This document shows positions 55,555 through 64,000 of a stretch of 64,000 nt of DNA, piece by piece. A program made the translations under genes and the position numbers. The stretch is from contig CASFFZ010000001.1 in assembly GCA_949294095.1 (NCBI GenBank), positions 186,001 through 250,000 on the forward strand. Direction: 5' to 3'. The DNA is from an uncultured bacterium. Lineage in GTDB: Bacteria; Elusimicrobiota; Elusimicrobia; Elusimicrobiales; Elusimicrobiaceae. The first letter of the stretch is position 1. The number at the start of each line of letters is the position of its first letter. The notes below the pieces were generated by a model. That model was not told the origin of the DNA and did not search any database. It saw only the letters and a program-made list of their open reading frames with translations.

Positions 55555-58059
55555 CTACTTAAGAATTTCCACCACGCCCTTGCTTCCGTTTACACGTACT
55601 CTTTGGCCGTTTTTAAGTGTTTTAAGTACATTTCGCACAGACATCACCGCTGGCAATTTCATTTCGCGGGCCGTAACGGCTCCATGAGACAAAGGGCCTC
55701 CGCTTTCTGTTATCAAGGCGCAAGCATTGTAGAAAAGCGGCGTCCAAGCAGGATTAGTTGTACGGGCCACTAATACTGCATTTTGGGGGAATTTGGAAAA
55801 ATCTTCCGTGGAGTGGACGATAAACACTTTCCCTTCGGCCACGCCCGGACTGCCGGCCAAGCCGTGCATTTGCACGGCAGAGGACGAGGATGCTTCCTCT
55901 TTGGCCTGTAAATCCCACACGGGGGTGCGCTCCTTGTTTTTTAAATAGGCAGCTTTTTCTGCCGCAATTTTCTTTTTGAGTTCGGCTTTTGTCAGCTTCC
56001 CTTCCACAAATTGCTGCAGGCTGTCCATATGACAAAAGAACACATCATAGGGATCTTTGACTATTCCAGCTTTTTGAAGTAATTTTCCCATGGCCAAGGT
56101 TCCCTTCCGTATAGGCAAAGTAAGCCGCGTGGTTTGATAGTGCTCAATATCATCCAGCGAAGTATACGCCCGCACCAAACGCAGTATTTCGTAGTAGAAG
56201 AAGTGTAAATCTTTCGGCAGTTTGGCAAACAGCTGGGCCTGGGCCTCCTGATTGGCGATTTTGATGTCATACTCTTTTTCCACCGGTGTTTTGGTTTGCG
56301 GCGTATCAATAATCAGTTTGATGTTGTCCAACACCACCCAAGGCGCCTCCACCCAGGTGGGAATATAATAATCAAAGTCTGTTTCCCGGTGGCCGTGCAT
56401 CTTTAAGAACGTGCGGAAAGCCGTTTCAAACGCGGGGAACTTTTTTAGACACTGCTTACGGATGATGTCCTTGGACGGGTGTTTAGACAGCAGTTTAAGC
56501 AACGCTTTATCTTTCTTGGCCAGCTGGGCCAAGCCGTACAATTCCGTATTTACCAAATTGGTTTTGGTTTCGGTGGTGGCAATTAACAGCGGAAATAAGC
56601 GCTTGGCTTCCCGTTCTCCTACGGCCAACGTAATAAAATACAAAAACATTTTATACAGCAGCGCCTGCGTGATGGAAATAGCAATGTTGGGGCGGAAATA
56701 GTTTGTCCCCAACTCGGCCACGCGCAGCAGATAATTCCATACTTCCTGCAGATTTTTTTGGGACAAATCTTCCGCCATCAGCGCACCGATACCCAACAAA
56801 TACGTATCCAAATTGCGCGTCCACTTAACCGGCAGTTCCTGCACATAGGCAAAGCGCTCTTTCAAAAAACCGATTTTGCCGCGCAAATCGTCCAAATTTG
56901 CAATTTGCACCGGCGTCTGCCCCATATAGAGCCATACGGCATTCTGGTTGCCATAAATGTAATTATCAAACATAGCGAACCACTTGCCTTCAAACGGAGG
57001 CAATCCCATCAGGCGGAAAGAATGGTTTAGCGAAATATGGAACGCTTTTTCCACAAAATCCCAAGTAAAAGGCGTAATCACCGTCGGGTAGCGCTCGGCC
57101 GATTCGTCACGCGTCCAGCGGGCGGGCAAGGTGGTAATCGGGCGGGCCTGCAACAAAAACAATTGCCGGCCCTGGAAGGCCCATTCAATATCCTGCGGGA
57201 ACCCGTAGTATTTTTCCACTTTGGCATTTAATTCAGCCACCTGTTTGATTTGCGTATCGGTCAAACAAGGTTTTAAGGCTTCTTTAGCACTCAAACGAAT
57301 TGTTTTGGTTCCTTGCGCCAGCGACACAATTTTTTCTTCTTTTTCTGCTATCGTCCGTTGCAATATCCGGCTGTCTTTTTTAGAAACAATAAATTGATCT
57401 ACCGTGCTTTCTCCGCTCACTACCGATTCTCCCAAACCGTAGTTGGCATTAATTAAAATTTCCTGCACATTTCCATTTACAGGATTAATGGAAAAGCCGA
57501 CTCCAGCCGTATCTGCCTGTATCATCCGCTGTACAACCACCGCCATTGTGGTAGCCCGCTGATTAAACCCTTGTTTATTTCGGTAAGCAACGGCTCTGTC
57601 ATGCCACAAAGAAAGAAAACACTCTTTGATTTTTTCTTCAATGTTTTTTTCGCCTACACAATTCAAAAAGGTATCATGCTGCCCGGCGAAAGCGGCCCCG
57701 GATAAATCTTCCATGGTGGACGAGGAGCGCACGGAAAAAGCTTTTATACTTTTAAATTTATTTAGCGCCTGACGGATTTCTTTGCGCAAAGAAACCGGCA
57801 AAGATAAGGCCGCCAATTTCGTTTTAAGATTTTCCGTCTGCTTGACTAGTTTCTGGGGATGCTTATAATCAAACCGACCAATTTCTCTTTCTAAAAAATC
57901 CGCTTGGGCAATAAAACGACTATAGGCCTGTGCCGTTACAATAAATCCTTGGGGAACGGGAAACCCGGCCGCGGTCATTTTAGCCAAATTGGCCCCTTTG
58001 CCGCCGCTAAAGGCTATATTTTGGGCCTGTTCATCCGTAAACAATAAAATATCTTTCAT
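55555..58059 (-). CDS. PEP-synthase-like dikinase, rifampin-phosphotransferase architecture
   Basis: An 834-residue, three-part enzyme. The N-terminal ATP-grasp domain of the PPDK/PEP-synthase type has SGGKGANLAKM, FSVRSSSTMEDLSGAAFAG, VVVQRMIQADTAGVGFSI, ANYGLGESVVSG and FLLQARPITTL. A middle domain (about 330-730) has no resemblance to the PEP TIM barrel. The C-terminal swivelling domain has the phospho-His in TESGGPLSHGAVTAREMKLP (His792). Lacking the PEP-binding barrel, it matches rifampin phosphotransferases rather than PEP synthase, so the acceptor is some other molecule, possibly made by the lipid operon it belongs to. ATG at 58059 with GGGGAGG upstream. Confidence 0.8.
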   Translation of the reverse strand: MKDILLFTDEQAQNIAFSGGKGANLAKMTAAGFPVPQGFIVTAQAYSRFIAQADFLEREIGRFDYKHPQKLVKQTENLKTKLAALSLPVSLRKEIRQALNKFKSIKAFSVRSSSTMEDLSGAAFAGQHDTFLNCVGEKNIEEKIKECFLSLWHDRAVAYRNKQGFNQRATTMAVVVQRMIQADTAGVGFSINPVNGNVQEILINANYGLGESVVSGESTVDQFIVSKKDSRILQRTIAEKEEKIVSLAQGTKTIRLSAKEALKPCLTDTQIKQVAELNAKVEKYYGFPQDIEWAFQGRQLFLLQARPITTLPARWTRDESAERYPTVITPFTWDFVEKAFHISLNHSFRLMGLPPFEGKWFAMFDNYIYGNQNAVWLYMGQTPVQIANLDDLRGKIGFLKERFAYVQELPVKWTRNLDTYLLGIGALMAEDLSQKNLQEVWNYLLRVAELGTNYFRPNIAISITQALLYKMFLYFITLAVGEREAKRLFPLLIATTETKTNLVNTELYGLAQLAKKDKALLKLLSKHPSKDIIRKQCLKKFPAFETAFRTFLKMHGHRETDFDYYIPTWVEAPWVVLDNIKLIIDTPQTKTPVEKEYDIKIANQEAQAQLFAKLPKDLHFFYYEILRLVRAYTSLDDIEHYQTTRLTLPIRKGTLAMGKLLQKAGIVKDPYDVFFCHMDSLQQFVEGKLTKAELKKKIAAEKAAYLKNKERTPVWDLQAKEEASSSSAVQMHGLAGSPGVAEGKVFIVHSTEDFSKFPQNAVLVARTTNPAWTPLFYNACALITESGGPLSHGAVTAREMKLPAVMSVRNVLKTLKNGQRVRVNGSKGVVEILK

Positions 58060-58060
58060 A

Positions 58061-58900
58061 TCAGTTTTCCTCCCCATGTTTCATATAATATTCCGCGAAT
58101 AAAAACATCCCTATTGCCAATATAAATCCTGCCACACAGTCCACGGTATAATGATACCTCAAATAAACCGTAGAAATCCATAATCCGACGCAAGGGAGCA
58201 AGTAGCCCCAAAAACGTAATTTATGATATTTGGAATCAAACAATAAAATGAACAAAGAAACCGCACAATGCAAACTCGGGAAAACGTCTGTATAGTTTGT
58301 TCCCTTGGGATACATATAATGAAGAAAATCCATAACGGGGCCCGCTTGTATCGGCCCGCCAAACACATCAGCCATAGCTAAATATGGCCCTACAGCAGGC
58401 ACTAATAAATACCCCATAAAGCCAAAAGCGTATAAGCTGAATAATCCGACATAAAACCCTTTTGCCGTTTTAAGAGGCTGGAACAAATAATAAAGACACG
58501 CCACGGGGAGCTGAATCATAAACAGCATATAACAGGCGGCTAAAATCTCCGTCATCCAGACGCGCATATACGGCATCAGCCATACCGACAAATTGCCTCC
58601 TATAAACACCTCATCCCAATGTTGCAGCAGCGCGTCCATTTTACCTTGCGGATTCAATAACGGAGAAATAACCCCCAAATTACCAAAAATCACATTCATG
58701 ACTATAAAATAAATCGCTAATCGCCATTTCCATTGGCTGCGAAACACATAGCCATACGCTGCTAATGCCAAAGGCAGCAACGTATATAGCGCACTGTACA
58801 AAGAAAAACCGGTCATCCACCATAGACGAATTGCTGTAATGAGTAAAAAGAGATTAAACAACAGCTCATGGGGCAAAATTCTAACGAATAATTTTTTCAT
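58061..58900 (-). CDS. PAP2-superfamily membrane phosphatase/transferase (Ipt/AUR1-like)
   Basis: A 279-residue membrane protein with about seven helices. The PAP2 signatures are PSLHCAVS (motif 2, catalytic His) and STVYLRYHYTVDCVAGFIL (motif 3, Arg, His and Asp). The spacing and the inner GNLGVI region fit the inositolphosphotransferase/AUR1 group, which transfers a phospho-alcohol head group between lipids, rather than simple lipid phosphatases. It overlaps the upstream acyltransferase by 20 bp and abuts the dikinase, so the four genes form one operon. Confidence 0.88.
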   Translation of the reverse strand: MKKLFVRILPHELLFNLFLLITAIRLWWMTGFSLYSALYTLLPLALAAYGYVFRSQWKWRLAIYFIVMNVIFGNLGVISPLLNPQGKMDALLQHWDEVFIGGNLSVWLMPYMRVWMTEILAACYMLFMIQLPVACLYYLFQPLKTAKGFYVGLFSLYAFGFMGYLLVPAVGPYLAMADVFGGPIQAGPVMDFLHYMYPKGTNYTDVFPSLHCAVSLFILLFDSKYHKLRFWGYLLPCVGLWISTVYLRYHYTVDCVAGFILAIGMFLFAEYYMKHGEEN

Positions 58901-60041
58901 ATAATTCCCCGCGCAATTTGTTAAATTTTTTCATGCCCGCCGGCCAACACAGCCAGTTATACAGGCTAACCGTATGCTTTTTCCAAGCCCCATAAATTAT
59001 AAACCCCAGCAAAGAAACCGCCAAAGACAATAGGGCCAATCTGGGGAATAAAACAATCTCAACCGCTGTAAAAATTAACGCTAAGGAAAAGGAAGGAATA
59101 ATTTTCCAAAGTGAGATGACATTGGCGTCATCTGCAAATTTGCGGGCACAAAAATACCCAACCCCTATCGGTAATAAATTCCAAAGAAAAGCATAGCACA
59201 CAAATGGGCATGTAATGCACCAAGTCCAGATGCTGGTTACAAGGGAACGGGGAAACGCCGGTACTTCTTTATAATACCACAGTCCGGCGTGATTGATTTG
59301 GCGAAACATCTCTGCCGCTTGCTGATAAAGGGCTTTATTATCATAAATTTTACGCAAAAAGAAAAAATAAGGTTTCTTCCCATCCATAGACAAACAGGCC
59401 GCCGTTTTTTGTATAAGTTGTGCTTGTTCCTCATTGGCATAATCTATTCCTATTTCTTCCAGCGCCCGTGAAAACAGCTGATGAATGGCATGGCGGTTCT
59501 GTGTTTGGGTAAAAACAATCGGTTTCCCTGCCACCACTTCCACTTTGCCGCCCAAGTGCGTTGGGTCATCGTAAAAAATAGCACAAGGGATAACTGTCAG
59601 TTGTTTGTTTTGAGCAAAGTTAAAACGAGACGCCAAAATAGCCGCCCCTTCTTTAAAAGGCAAATGGACAGGCCCCAAGGTACTTGTTCCTTCAGGGAAA
59701 ACAAACAAACGACCGCCTTCTTCCAAGAAAGAAATGCATTTTTTCAAGGCAGCGATATTGCCCTTTACTCCCTGATCTTTTGCACGCGTCACTTCTATGC
59801 CGTCAAAAAACAAACGGACAATTGGATTGCGCCGCAGTTGGGCCGCCAGCATAAATTCCACCGGCGCCAGCGTGCGATAATATACAAATCCGTCCACCGC
59901 GCCGTTTTTGTGAAGGCCGATAAACAGAACGGGCCCGCGGGCGGGAATATTTTCTTTTCCGTACAGTTCCACCCGACGAAAATACACCAGCGTAATCAAC
60001 CTGATAAAATTGGGATACCACCCTTTTTTCAGTAAATTCAT
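58881..60041 (-). CDS. PlsC-family acyltransferase with C-terminal membrane region
   Basis: A 386-residue protein. The 1-acylglycerol-phosphate acyltransferase domain (about 20-215) has the HxxxxD site in GLHKNGAVDG, the FDGIEVTRAK block, and the substrate-binding FPEGTSTLG and VIPCAIFY motifs. After about residue 270 come three or four hydrophobic helices (WTWCITCPFVCYAFLWNLLP, FSLALIFTAVEIVLFP), an extension also found in two-domain glycerol-phosphate acyltransferases. It overlaps the following PAP2-type gene by 20 bp and the preceding fusion gene by 4 bp. Confidence 0.9.
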   Translation of the reverse strand: MNLLKKGWYPNFIRLITLVYFRRVELYGKENIPARGPVLFIGLHKNGAVDGFVYYRTLAPVEFMLAAQLRRNPIVRLFFDGIEVTRAKDQGVKGNIAALKKCISFLEEGGRLFVFPEGTSTLGPVHLPFKEGAAILASRFNFAQNKQLTVIPCAIFYDDPTHLGGKVEVVAGKPIVFTQTQNRHAIHQLFSRALEEIGIDYANEEQAQLIQKTAACLSMDGKKPYFFFLRKIYDNKALYQQAAEMFRQINHAGLWYYKEVPAFPRSLVTSIWTWCITCPFVCYAFLWNLLPIGVGYFCARKFADDANVISLWKIIPSFSLALIFTAVEIVLFPRLALLSLAVSLLGFIIYGAWKKHTVSLYNWLCWPAGMKKFNKLRGELYEKIIR

Positions 60042-63000
60042 TTTTGCAAGGCCATTTCCTTCAGTTTTACGTAGTCCGTTTTCCCGGTTCCCATCAAGGG
60101 TATTTCATCTACAATGCGGATGGTTTTGGGAACGGCCAACTCGCTCAGCCCCTTTTGGCGGAAGGCCGCCGCCAGGGCACCGCGTTCGGCCGTCGGCTCG
60201 GTGGTGAACAACACCAATTGTTCCCCTTTCCGCTCATCCGGAATATTTACCACGGCATGCATTTTGCCGGGCCACAGGGCATTAATTTCCGTTTCTACCG
60301 CCGCCAGGGAAATCATCTCCCCCGCAATTTTGGCAAAACGTTTTGCCCGGCCCAAAATGTACACAAATCCGTCCTGGTCCAGGCGCACGATGTCGCCCGT
60401 ATCATACCAACCGTCCGACGGGGGCTCCAGCACACCCGGGTTGCTGTCCCGCAAATACCCGGCCATAATGTTGGCCCCTTTGACTAGCAACTTGCCGCCG
60501 GCTTCCACGCCCGGCACCACTTCCAGGCGGTATTCAATCCCGGGTAACAGCCGCCCCACGCTGCCGCGTCTAAAGTACATCGGCGTGTTCACCGCCAGTA
60601 CGGGCGAAGTTTCGGTGGCACCGTATCCTTCCATAATGCGCAGACCGAATTGGTCGTAATACTTACGGATGGTTTCTTCTTTTAATTTTTCCGCGCCGAC
60701 TACCGCCAAGCGCACAGAATAGAAATCATAAGGGTGGGCCATTTTGGCATAGCCGCTGAAGAATGTATCCGTACCAAAAATAATCGTAGCGTTTCGGTCG
60801 TACACCATTTCCGGTATGATGCGATAATGCAGCGGCGACGGATAGAAAAAGACCGGGACGCCGCACAACAGCGGCAGGAGCGTCCCCACCGTTAGCCCGA
60901 ACGAATGGAAAATAGGCATCGCATTAAACACGCGGTCTTTCAGGCCGAAGTCCAACACGCTTTGCAATTGCAAGCGGTTGGCTTGGATGTTTTTGTGGCT
61001 TAATACCACCCCTTTGGGGGTTCCTTCGCTGCCGGACGTGAACAGCACCACCGCCGGATCTTGTGGCGTTACGCTGCCGCGGACACGCTTGTAATAATGC
61101 CGCGGGAAATACGATGCTGCCAGCCCGACCAGTTTATCCCAGCCGGAGATTTGTTTCTTTAAATCTTCCAAATACACCAGCCGAATTCCAGCTTGTTTCA
61201 GGGCGGCGGCCGTTTCCACCAGCCCCCCTTGCCGTAAAAAGAGTTTGGAAGTAAATATCGTGGTAATTTTAGCCGCCTTGCAACACGCCAGCATATTTTT
61301 TATGCCCGTTGAAAAGTTCAGCATGCACGGCGTAATGTTAAACGCACGCAACCCGAAAAAGGCCACCACGCTGCTGGTCATATTGGGCAGCAGAAAGCCG
61401 GCCATTTCGCCCGGTTTTTGATGTTTGGCCATTTGTTTACCAAGCACAAAAACAGCCGTTAAAAACTGGCCGAAATTAAGCGGGCGGCGGGTTACGTCGT
61501 TAATGATTCGTTTATGGCGGCCCACCAGTTCGTACGCGTCCAGCAGTGCGTCTATCAGCGTTTCCTGCACGTTACCGGCTTCGTATTTCATATTGGCCAT
61601 AATGTCATATAACCCGCGGGCTGCCGCCAAGCGGCGTTCCTTGCCTTTTAGGGTTTCGTCTATATGCAACATTTTAGGAGCTTGAATGGTGAGGGTGATT
61701 TTGCTCTGCGGGCGCGTTTTCAACTGAGTGCCAAAACGCGAGAACAGCGAGTACTGGCTCCCTTCCAAATAAACGGGCAGCAGTTTGGCGCCGCCCTTAT
61801 CGGCAATCATCGCGGGGCCGGGATAAATTTTCATAAGTCCGCCAGTCATCGTAATGCGCCCTTCTGGGAAAATGACTACCCTTTTACCTGCTTTCACTTC
61901 TTCAATAATGGACTTAACGGCCATTGGGTTGGTGGGATCTATGGGGAAGTATTTTACCAAGTGCAAAAAAGGCTTGACCCACCATTTCCGGGTAACATAC
62001 GTGTCTATGGCAAAATGCAATTTTCCGGGAAGGTACACCCACAGCAGTACCGCATCTAAAAATGAGGTGTGGTTCGCAATGATAAGCGCATTCCCCTGCA
62101 AATTTTTCCAGTGTTCCAATCCGTTTACCTTTACGCCATACACCCAATTCAGCACGCGCGTCAAAATCATCCGGATGATATGGTGCGGCAACAACCCGCA
62201 GATGTAGACAGCCGCCAACGCGTTGGCAAACGCAATTACCCCAAATACGGCAGGGATTGTAAAATGGGACGCTAGCAACAACGCACAAAAACCGCTGCCC
62301 ACTACCATAAAAAGGGAATTCACGATGTTGTTCGTGGCAATCACGCGGGAGCGCGTGTTTTCCGTAGCCAAAAATTGCAACATCGCGTTGAGCGGAACGA
62401 TGTACAAGCCCCCGCAAACGGCAAACCCGAGCAAATCCAGCGTAATGCGTCGGCCGGGCAACGTCATCAAAAACGCTTTATAATCCATCGGCTGCGCCGA
62501 AGGGATATAGCCGGAAGTGGCAAGCGCCAAATCGGCCAGGAATACGGTCATCAACAGGGCGCTTATCGGCACGTATTTGCTGGTGATTTCCCCCTTTACC
62601 AAAAATTGGCACAGCAAAGACCCTAACCCGATGCCACACGAAAAAAGCGTCAGCAGAAACGTAAATAATCCCGGCGTACCGTTTAAAATGCTGTGCGCCA
62701 AAGAAGGCATTTGCGCAATCAACGCAGTACCCAACATCCAAAACCATGAAATACCTAAAATACAAAGAAAAATATTGTGGTTTTGTTTGGCGAAAGCCAT
62801 ATTTTTCCATGTGCTGCGAAGAAAATTCTTATCCACCTTTAATTCCGCATTAATAGGCCTCTGCACCGGGATGAATAAACTGGCGGCCAAACCCAAAATT
62901 GCTACCACCAAAATAATGCCTGCCAGCAATTTGTCACTCACGGCGAACGAATAGCCCCACAAATCAATCTGCGTCAAGGTGATGATGAGCCCGCCGAAAA

Positions 63001-63484
63001 TAGTACCTTGCAAAATAGATCCGTAGGTGCCGGCCTCAATAATACCGTTGCCCGCAATCAATTGTTTCTCGCCCAAAATATCCGGCAAAATACTGTATTT
63101 TACCGGGCCGAAAAACGCCGATTGCGTCCCCATCAAAAATAACACACCCAGCAACATCGGTATGTTCGTAGTCAAAAAGCCGATTCCAGCCAACAGGGCG
63201 ATGACCACCTCCAGCCCTTTGGTGGCTTTAATCAACACGTCTTTGCGGAATTTGTCGGCCAGTTCGCCCGCCATTGCTGAAAACAAGAAAAACGGAAGCA
63301 TAAATAACGCCACCGCCAGCGACACTACCACGGATTTGCTTTCCGAAGACATACTGGTTACTTTATACGTCACAAACGTGGCCATTGCCGTGCGAAAAAA
63401 ATTATCGTTAAATGCTCCTAAGTATTGCGTACAAAACAGAGCCAAAAAGGCGCGGTTAAAAAAAGTTTTAAGCAGTGAAATCAT
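60038..63484 (-). CDS. LplT-PlsC-acyl-ACP synthetase fusion (Aas-like phospholipid reacylation enzyme)
   Basis: A 1148-residue, three-module protein. Residues 1 to about 400 are an MFS transporter of the LplT lysophospholipid flippase type (QYLGAFNDNFFRTAMATFV). About 420-630 is a PlsC acyltransferase (IANHTSFLDAVLLW and FPEGRITMTGG). From about 640 an AMP-forming acyl-ACP/CoA synthetase follows (FTSGSEGTPKGVVLSHKN, GYGATETSP, YDTGDIVRLD, and the C-terminal GTGKTDYVKLKE lysine). In E. coli the same steps are split between LplT and Aas: import of lysophospholipid, fatty-acid activation and reacylation. ATG at 63484, AAGGA upstream. First gene of the lipid operon. Confidence 0.93.
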   Translation of the reverse strand: MISLLKTFFNRAFLALFCTQYLGAFNDNFFRTAMATFVTYKVTSMSSESKSVVVSLAVALFMLPFFLFSAMAGELADKFRKDVLIKATKGLEVVIALLAGIGFLTTNIPMLLGVLFLMGTQSAFFGPVKYSILPDILGEKQLIAGNGIIEAGTYGSILQGTIFGGLIITLTQIDLWGYSFAVSDKLLAGIILVVAILGLAASLFIPVQRPINAELKVDKNFLRSTWKNMAFAKQNHNIFLCILGISWFWMLGTALIAQMPSLAHSILNGTPGLFTFLLTLFSCGIGLGSLLCQFLVKGEITSKYVPISALLMTVFLADLALATSGYIPSAQPMDYKAFLMTLPGRRITLDLLGFAVCGGLYIVPLNAMLQFLATENTRSRVIATNNIVNSLFMVVGSGFCALLLASHFTIPAVFGVIAFANALAAVYICGLLPHHIIRMILTRVLNWVYGVKVNGLEHWKNLQGNALIIANHTSFLDAVLLWVYLPGKLHFAIDTYVTRKWWVKPFLHLVKYFPIDPTNPMAVKSIIEEVKAGKRVVIFPEGRITMTGGLMKIYPGPAMIADKGGAKLLPVYLEGSQYSLFSRFGTQLKTRPQSKITLTIQAPKMLHIDETLKGKERRLAAARGLYDIMANMKYEAGNVQETLIDALLDAYELVGRHKRIINDVTRRPLNFGQFLTAVFVLGKQMAKHQKPGEMAGFLLPNMTSSVVAFFGLRAFNITPCMLNFSTGIKNMLACCKAAKITTIFTSKLFLRQGGLVETAAALKQAGIRLVYLEDLKKQISGWDKLVGLAASYFPRHYYKRVRGSVTPQDPAVVLFTSGSEGTPKGVVLSHKNIQANRLQLQSVLDFGLKDRVFNAMPIFHSFGLTVGTLLPLLCGVPVFFYPSPLHYRIIPEMVYDRNATIIFGTDTFFSGYAKMAHPYDFYSVRLAVVGAEKLKEETIRKYYDQFGLRIMEGYGATETSPVLAVNTPMYFRRGSVGRLLPGIEYRLEVVPGVEAGGKLLVKGANIMAGYLRDSNPGVLEPPSDGWYDTGDIVRLDQDGFVYILGRAKRFAKIAGEMISLAAVETEINALWPGKMHAVVNIPDERKGEQLVLFTTEPTAERGALAAAFRQKGLSELAVPKTIRIVDEIPLMGTGKTDYVKLKEMALQK

Positions 63485-63570
63485 TATGGAGATCCTTGAT
63501 ATGCAAAAAATTGAATAACATAAAACCGTTTCCATGCAAGGAAATAGTCTTATAAATTCTTTTTTAGTTT

Positions 63571-63599
63571 ATCATATTTTTTAGCAAAGTCAGCCGCAA
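63571..63599 (-). promoter_or_regulatory. Promoter of the lipid operon
   Basis: On the minus strand TTGCGG (63594-63599), 17-bp spacer, TATGAT (63571-63576), giving a leader of about 80 nt. Confidence 0.5.
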
Positions 63600-63842
63600 G
63601 CACCCTTTAGGTTTTACAATAAGTGTGTAAAACTGTTGGAAAATGGTTTATTTATTTTAATTTTAGCTGGCCGTTTTCTTACAATTAACCGTGCAATTCC
63701 TTGTCAAAAGTGCCCCAAACAAAAATGTGGTTAGAAGCCGTTTTTAAGGGTTCGTTCTCGTCGGGAAAGCAAAATATGCCAATAAATGACATTGGTGGAG
63801 AAAAAGTTGTAAAAATATTCTAAAAACGAGTCCCATATTTAC

Positions 63843-63870
63843 TCCCATCGAACTTTGGATGGGATTTTTT
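63843..63870 (+). terminator. Terminator-like hairpin 1
   Basis: TCCCATC (63843-63849) pairs with GATGGGA (63858-63864), followed by six T residues. No plus-strand gene is recognised upstream. Confidence 0.6.
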
Positions 63871-63890
63871 AATGCCTTTTTAGCTTGTTT

Positions 63891-63917
63891 ATCCCCGGCT
63901 ATCGTCGGGGATTTTTT
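63891..63917 (+). terminator. Terminator-like hairpin 2
   Basis: ATCCCCG (63891-63897) pairs with CGGGGAT (63906-63912), followed by a run of T. Confidence 0.6.
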
Positions 63918-64000
63918 GTTTTAAGCCTCTCTGGGGCAAACGGATACTTTTGCCTGTGGCGCATTTTGCCCCCAAAAGCAAGGGCAAAAGGTATCTTTGT

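Larger units (their letters stand above)
63843..63919 (+). repeat. Right copy of the 77-bp direct repeat
   Basis: Matches 44707-44783 at 57 of 77 positions without gaps. Contains two terminator-like hairpins. Differences in the first stem are compensatory (CCCGTC/GGCGGG versus CCCATC/GATGGG), so the hairpin has been conserved. Confidence 0.7.
63485..64000. other. 516-bp gene-free right end
   Basis: Holds the lipid-operon promoter on the minus strand (63571-63599), about 240 bp of AT-rich sequence in which no gene or known RNA was recognised, and then the right copy of the 77-bp repeat with two terminator hairpins. It ends with AAAAGGTATCTTT at 63986-63998. Confidence 0.6.

Noticed and set aside
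55555..58059. True phosphoenolpyruvate synthase or pyruvate phosphate dikinase
   Set aside because: The C-terminal PEP/pyruvate-binding barrel is absent; the protein ends directly after the phospho-His domain.
63541..63840. A tRNA or remnant recombinase gene near the right edge
   Set aside because: GGTTCGTTCTCGTC looks like a T arm, but no acceptor or anticodon stem can be built around it, and all frames are broken by stops.

Overview
The window looks like a chromosome segment of a gut-type Elusimicrobiota bacterium (Elusimicrobium/Avelusimicrobium-like). This is inferred from several type IV pilin-like genes with the N-terminal GFTLIELLVVVLIIGILAA signature, a trimeric NADH/ferredoxin-type [FeFe] hydrogenase, a Gram-negative envelope (lipoproteins, beta-barrels, a POTRA-barrel protein) and a fermentative gene set. 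Most of the window has roughly balanced base composition. Several genes between about 44.9 and 55.3 kb are clearly richer in A+T.

Layout. 0-3.7 kb: end of a GGDEF protein, a pilin, an 88-bp tandem repeat array, crcB and phosphoglucomutase. 3.8-8.9 kb: a barrel protein with murB, tRNA-Asp, dCMP deaminase, a POTRA-barrel protein and a secreted protein of protein-glutaminase type. 9-19.1 kb: H+-pyrophosphatase, a pilin, an M3 peptidase, and the ispH(-UbiA fusion)-pfkA-rlmB operon. 19.2-23.7 kb: an exported phosphatase-fold protein that has lost its metal ligands, then a barrel/histidine kinase/AI-2E transporter operon. 23.7-28.8 kb: an envelope operon (pilin-like protein, LpoB, two further lipoproteins, FKBP isomerase, two membrane-anchored proteins). 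28.9-34 kb: an EamA exporter and the hydCBA operon. 34.2-44.5 kb: an exported receiver-domain protein, transporters, a Lys/Ala-rich helix protein, a pilin with thrombospondin-like repeats, two MntP-type genes, serine dehydratase, nitroreductase, a D,D-carboxypeptidase, and a GGDEF-EAL protein with both active sites lost.

44.6-55.5 kb: tRNA-His followed by a mobile element. Its backbone has a large serine recombinase, DUF2924, terminase large subunit, DUF5681 and a ParB-methyltransferase. Its AT-rich cargo is a membrane protein, a SinI-type restriction-modification pair, a HEPN-like two-gene pair and a probable structured RNA. No portal, capsid or tail gene is present, so it is a phage-derived or satellite-like island rather than a full prophage. 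55.5-63.5 kb: a four-gene minus-strand operon for lipid handling (LplT-PlsC-acyl-ACP synthetase fusion, a second acyltransferase, a PAP2/Ipt-type enzyme) ending in a rifampin-phosphotransferase-like dikinase. A 77-bp stretch just downstream of tRNA-His recurs at the right edge of the window (57 of 77 identical, no gaps), so the island and the lipid operon lie between direct repeats.

Expression. Genes inside operons mostly carry GGAG-type ribosome binding sites. At least twelve genes at the start of a transcript have none, and instead have a TATAAT-like hexamer exactly 6-7 bp before the ATG, which predicts leaderless mRNAs. All functional assignments rest on reading motifs by eye; no database search was run.
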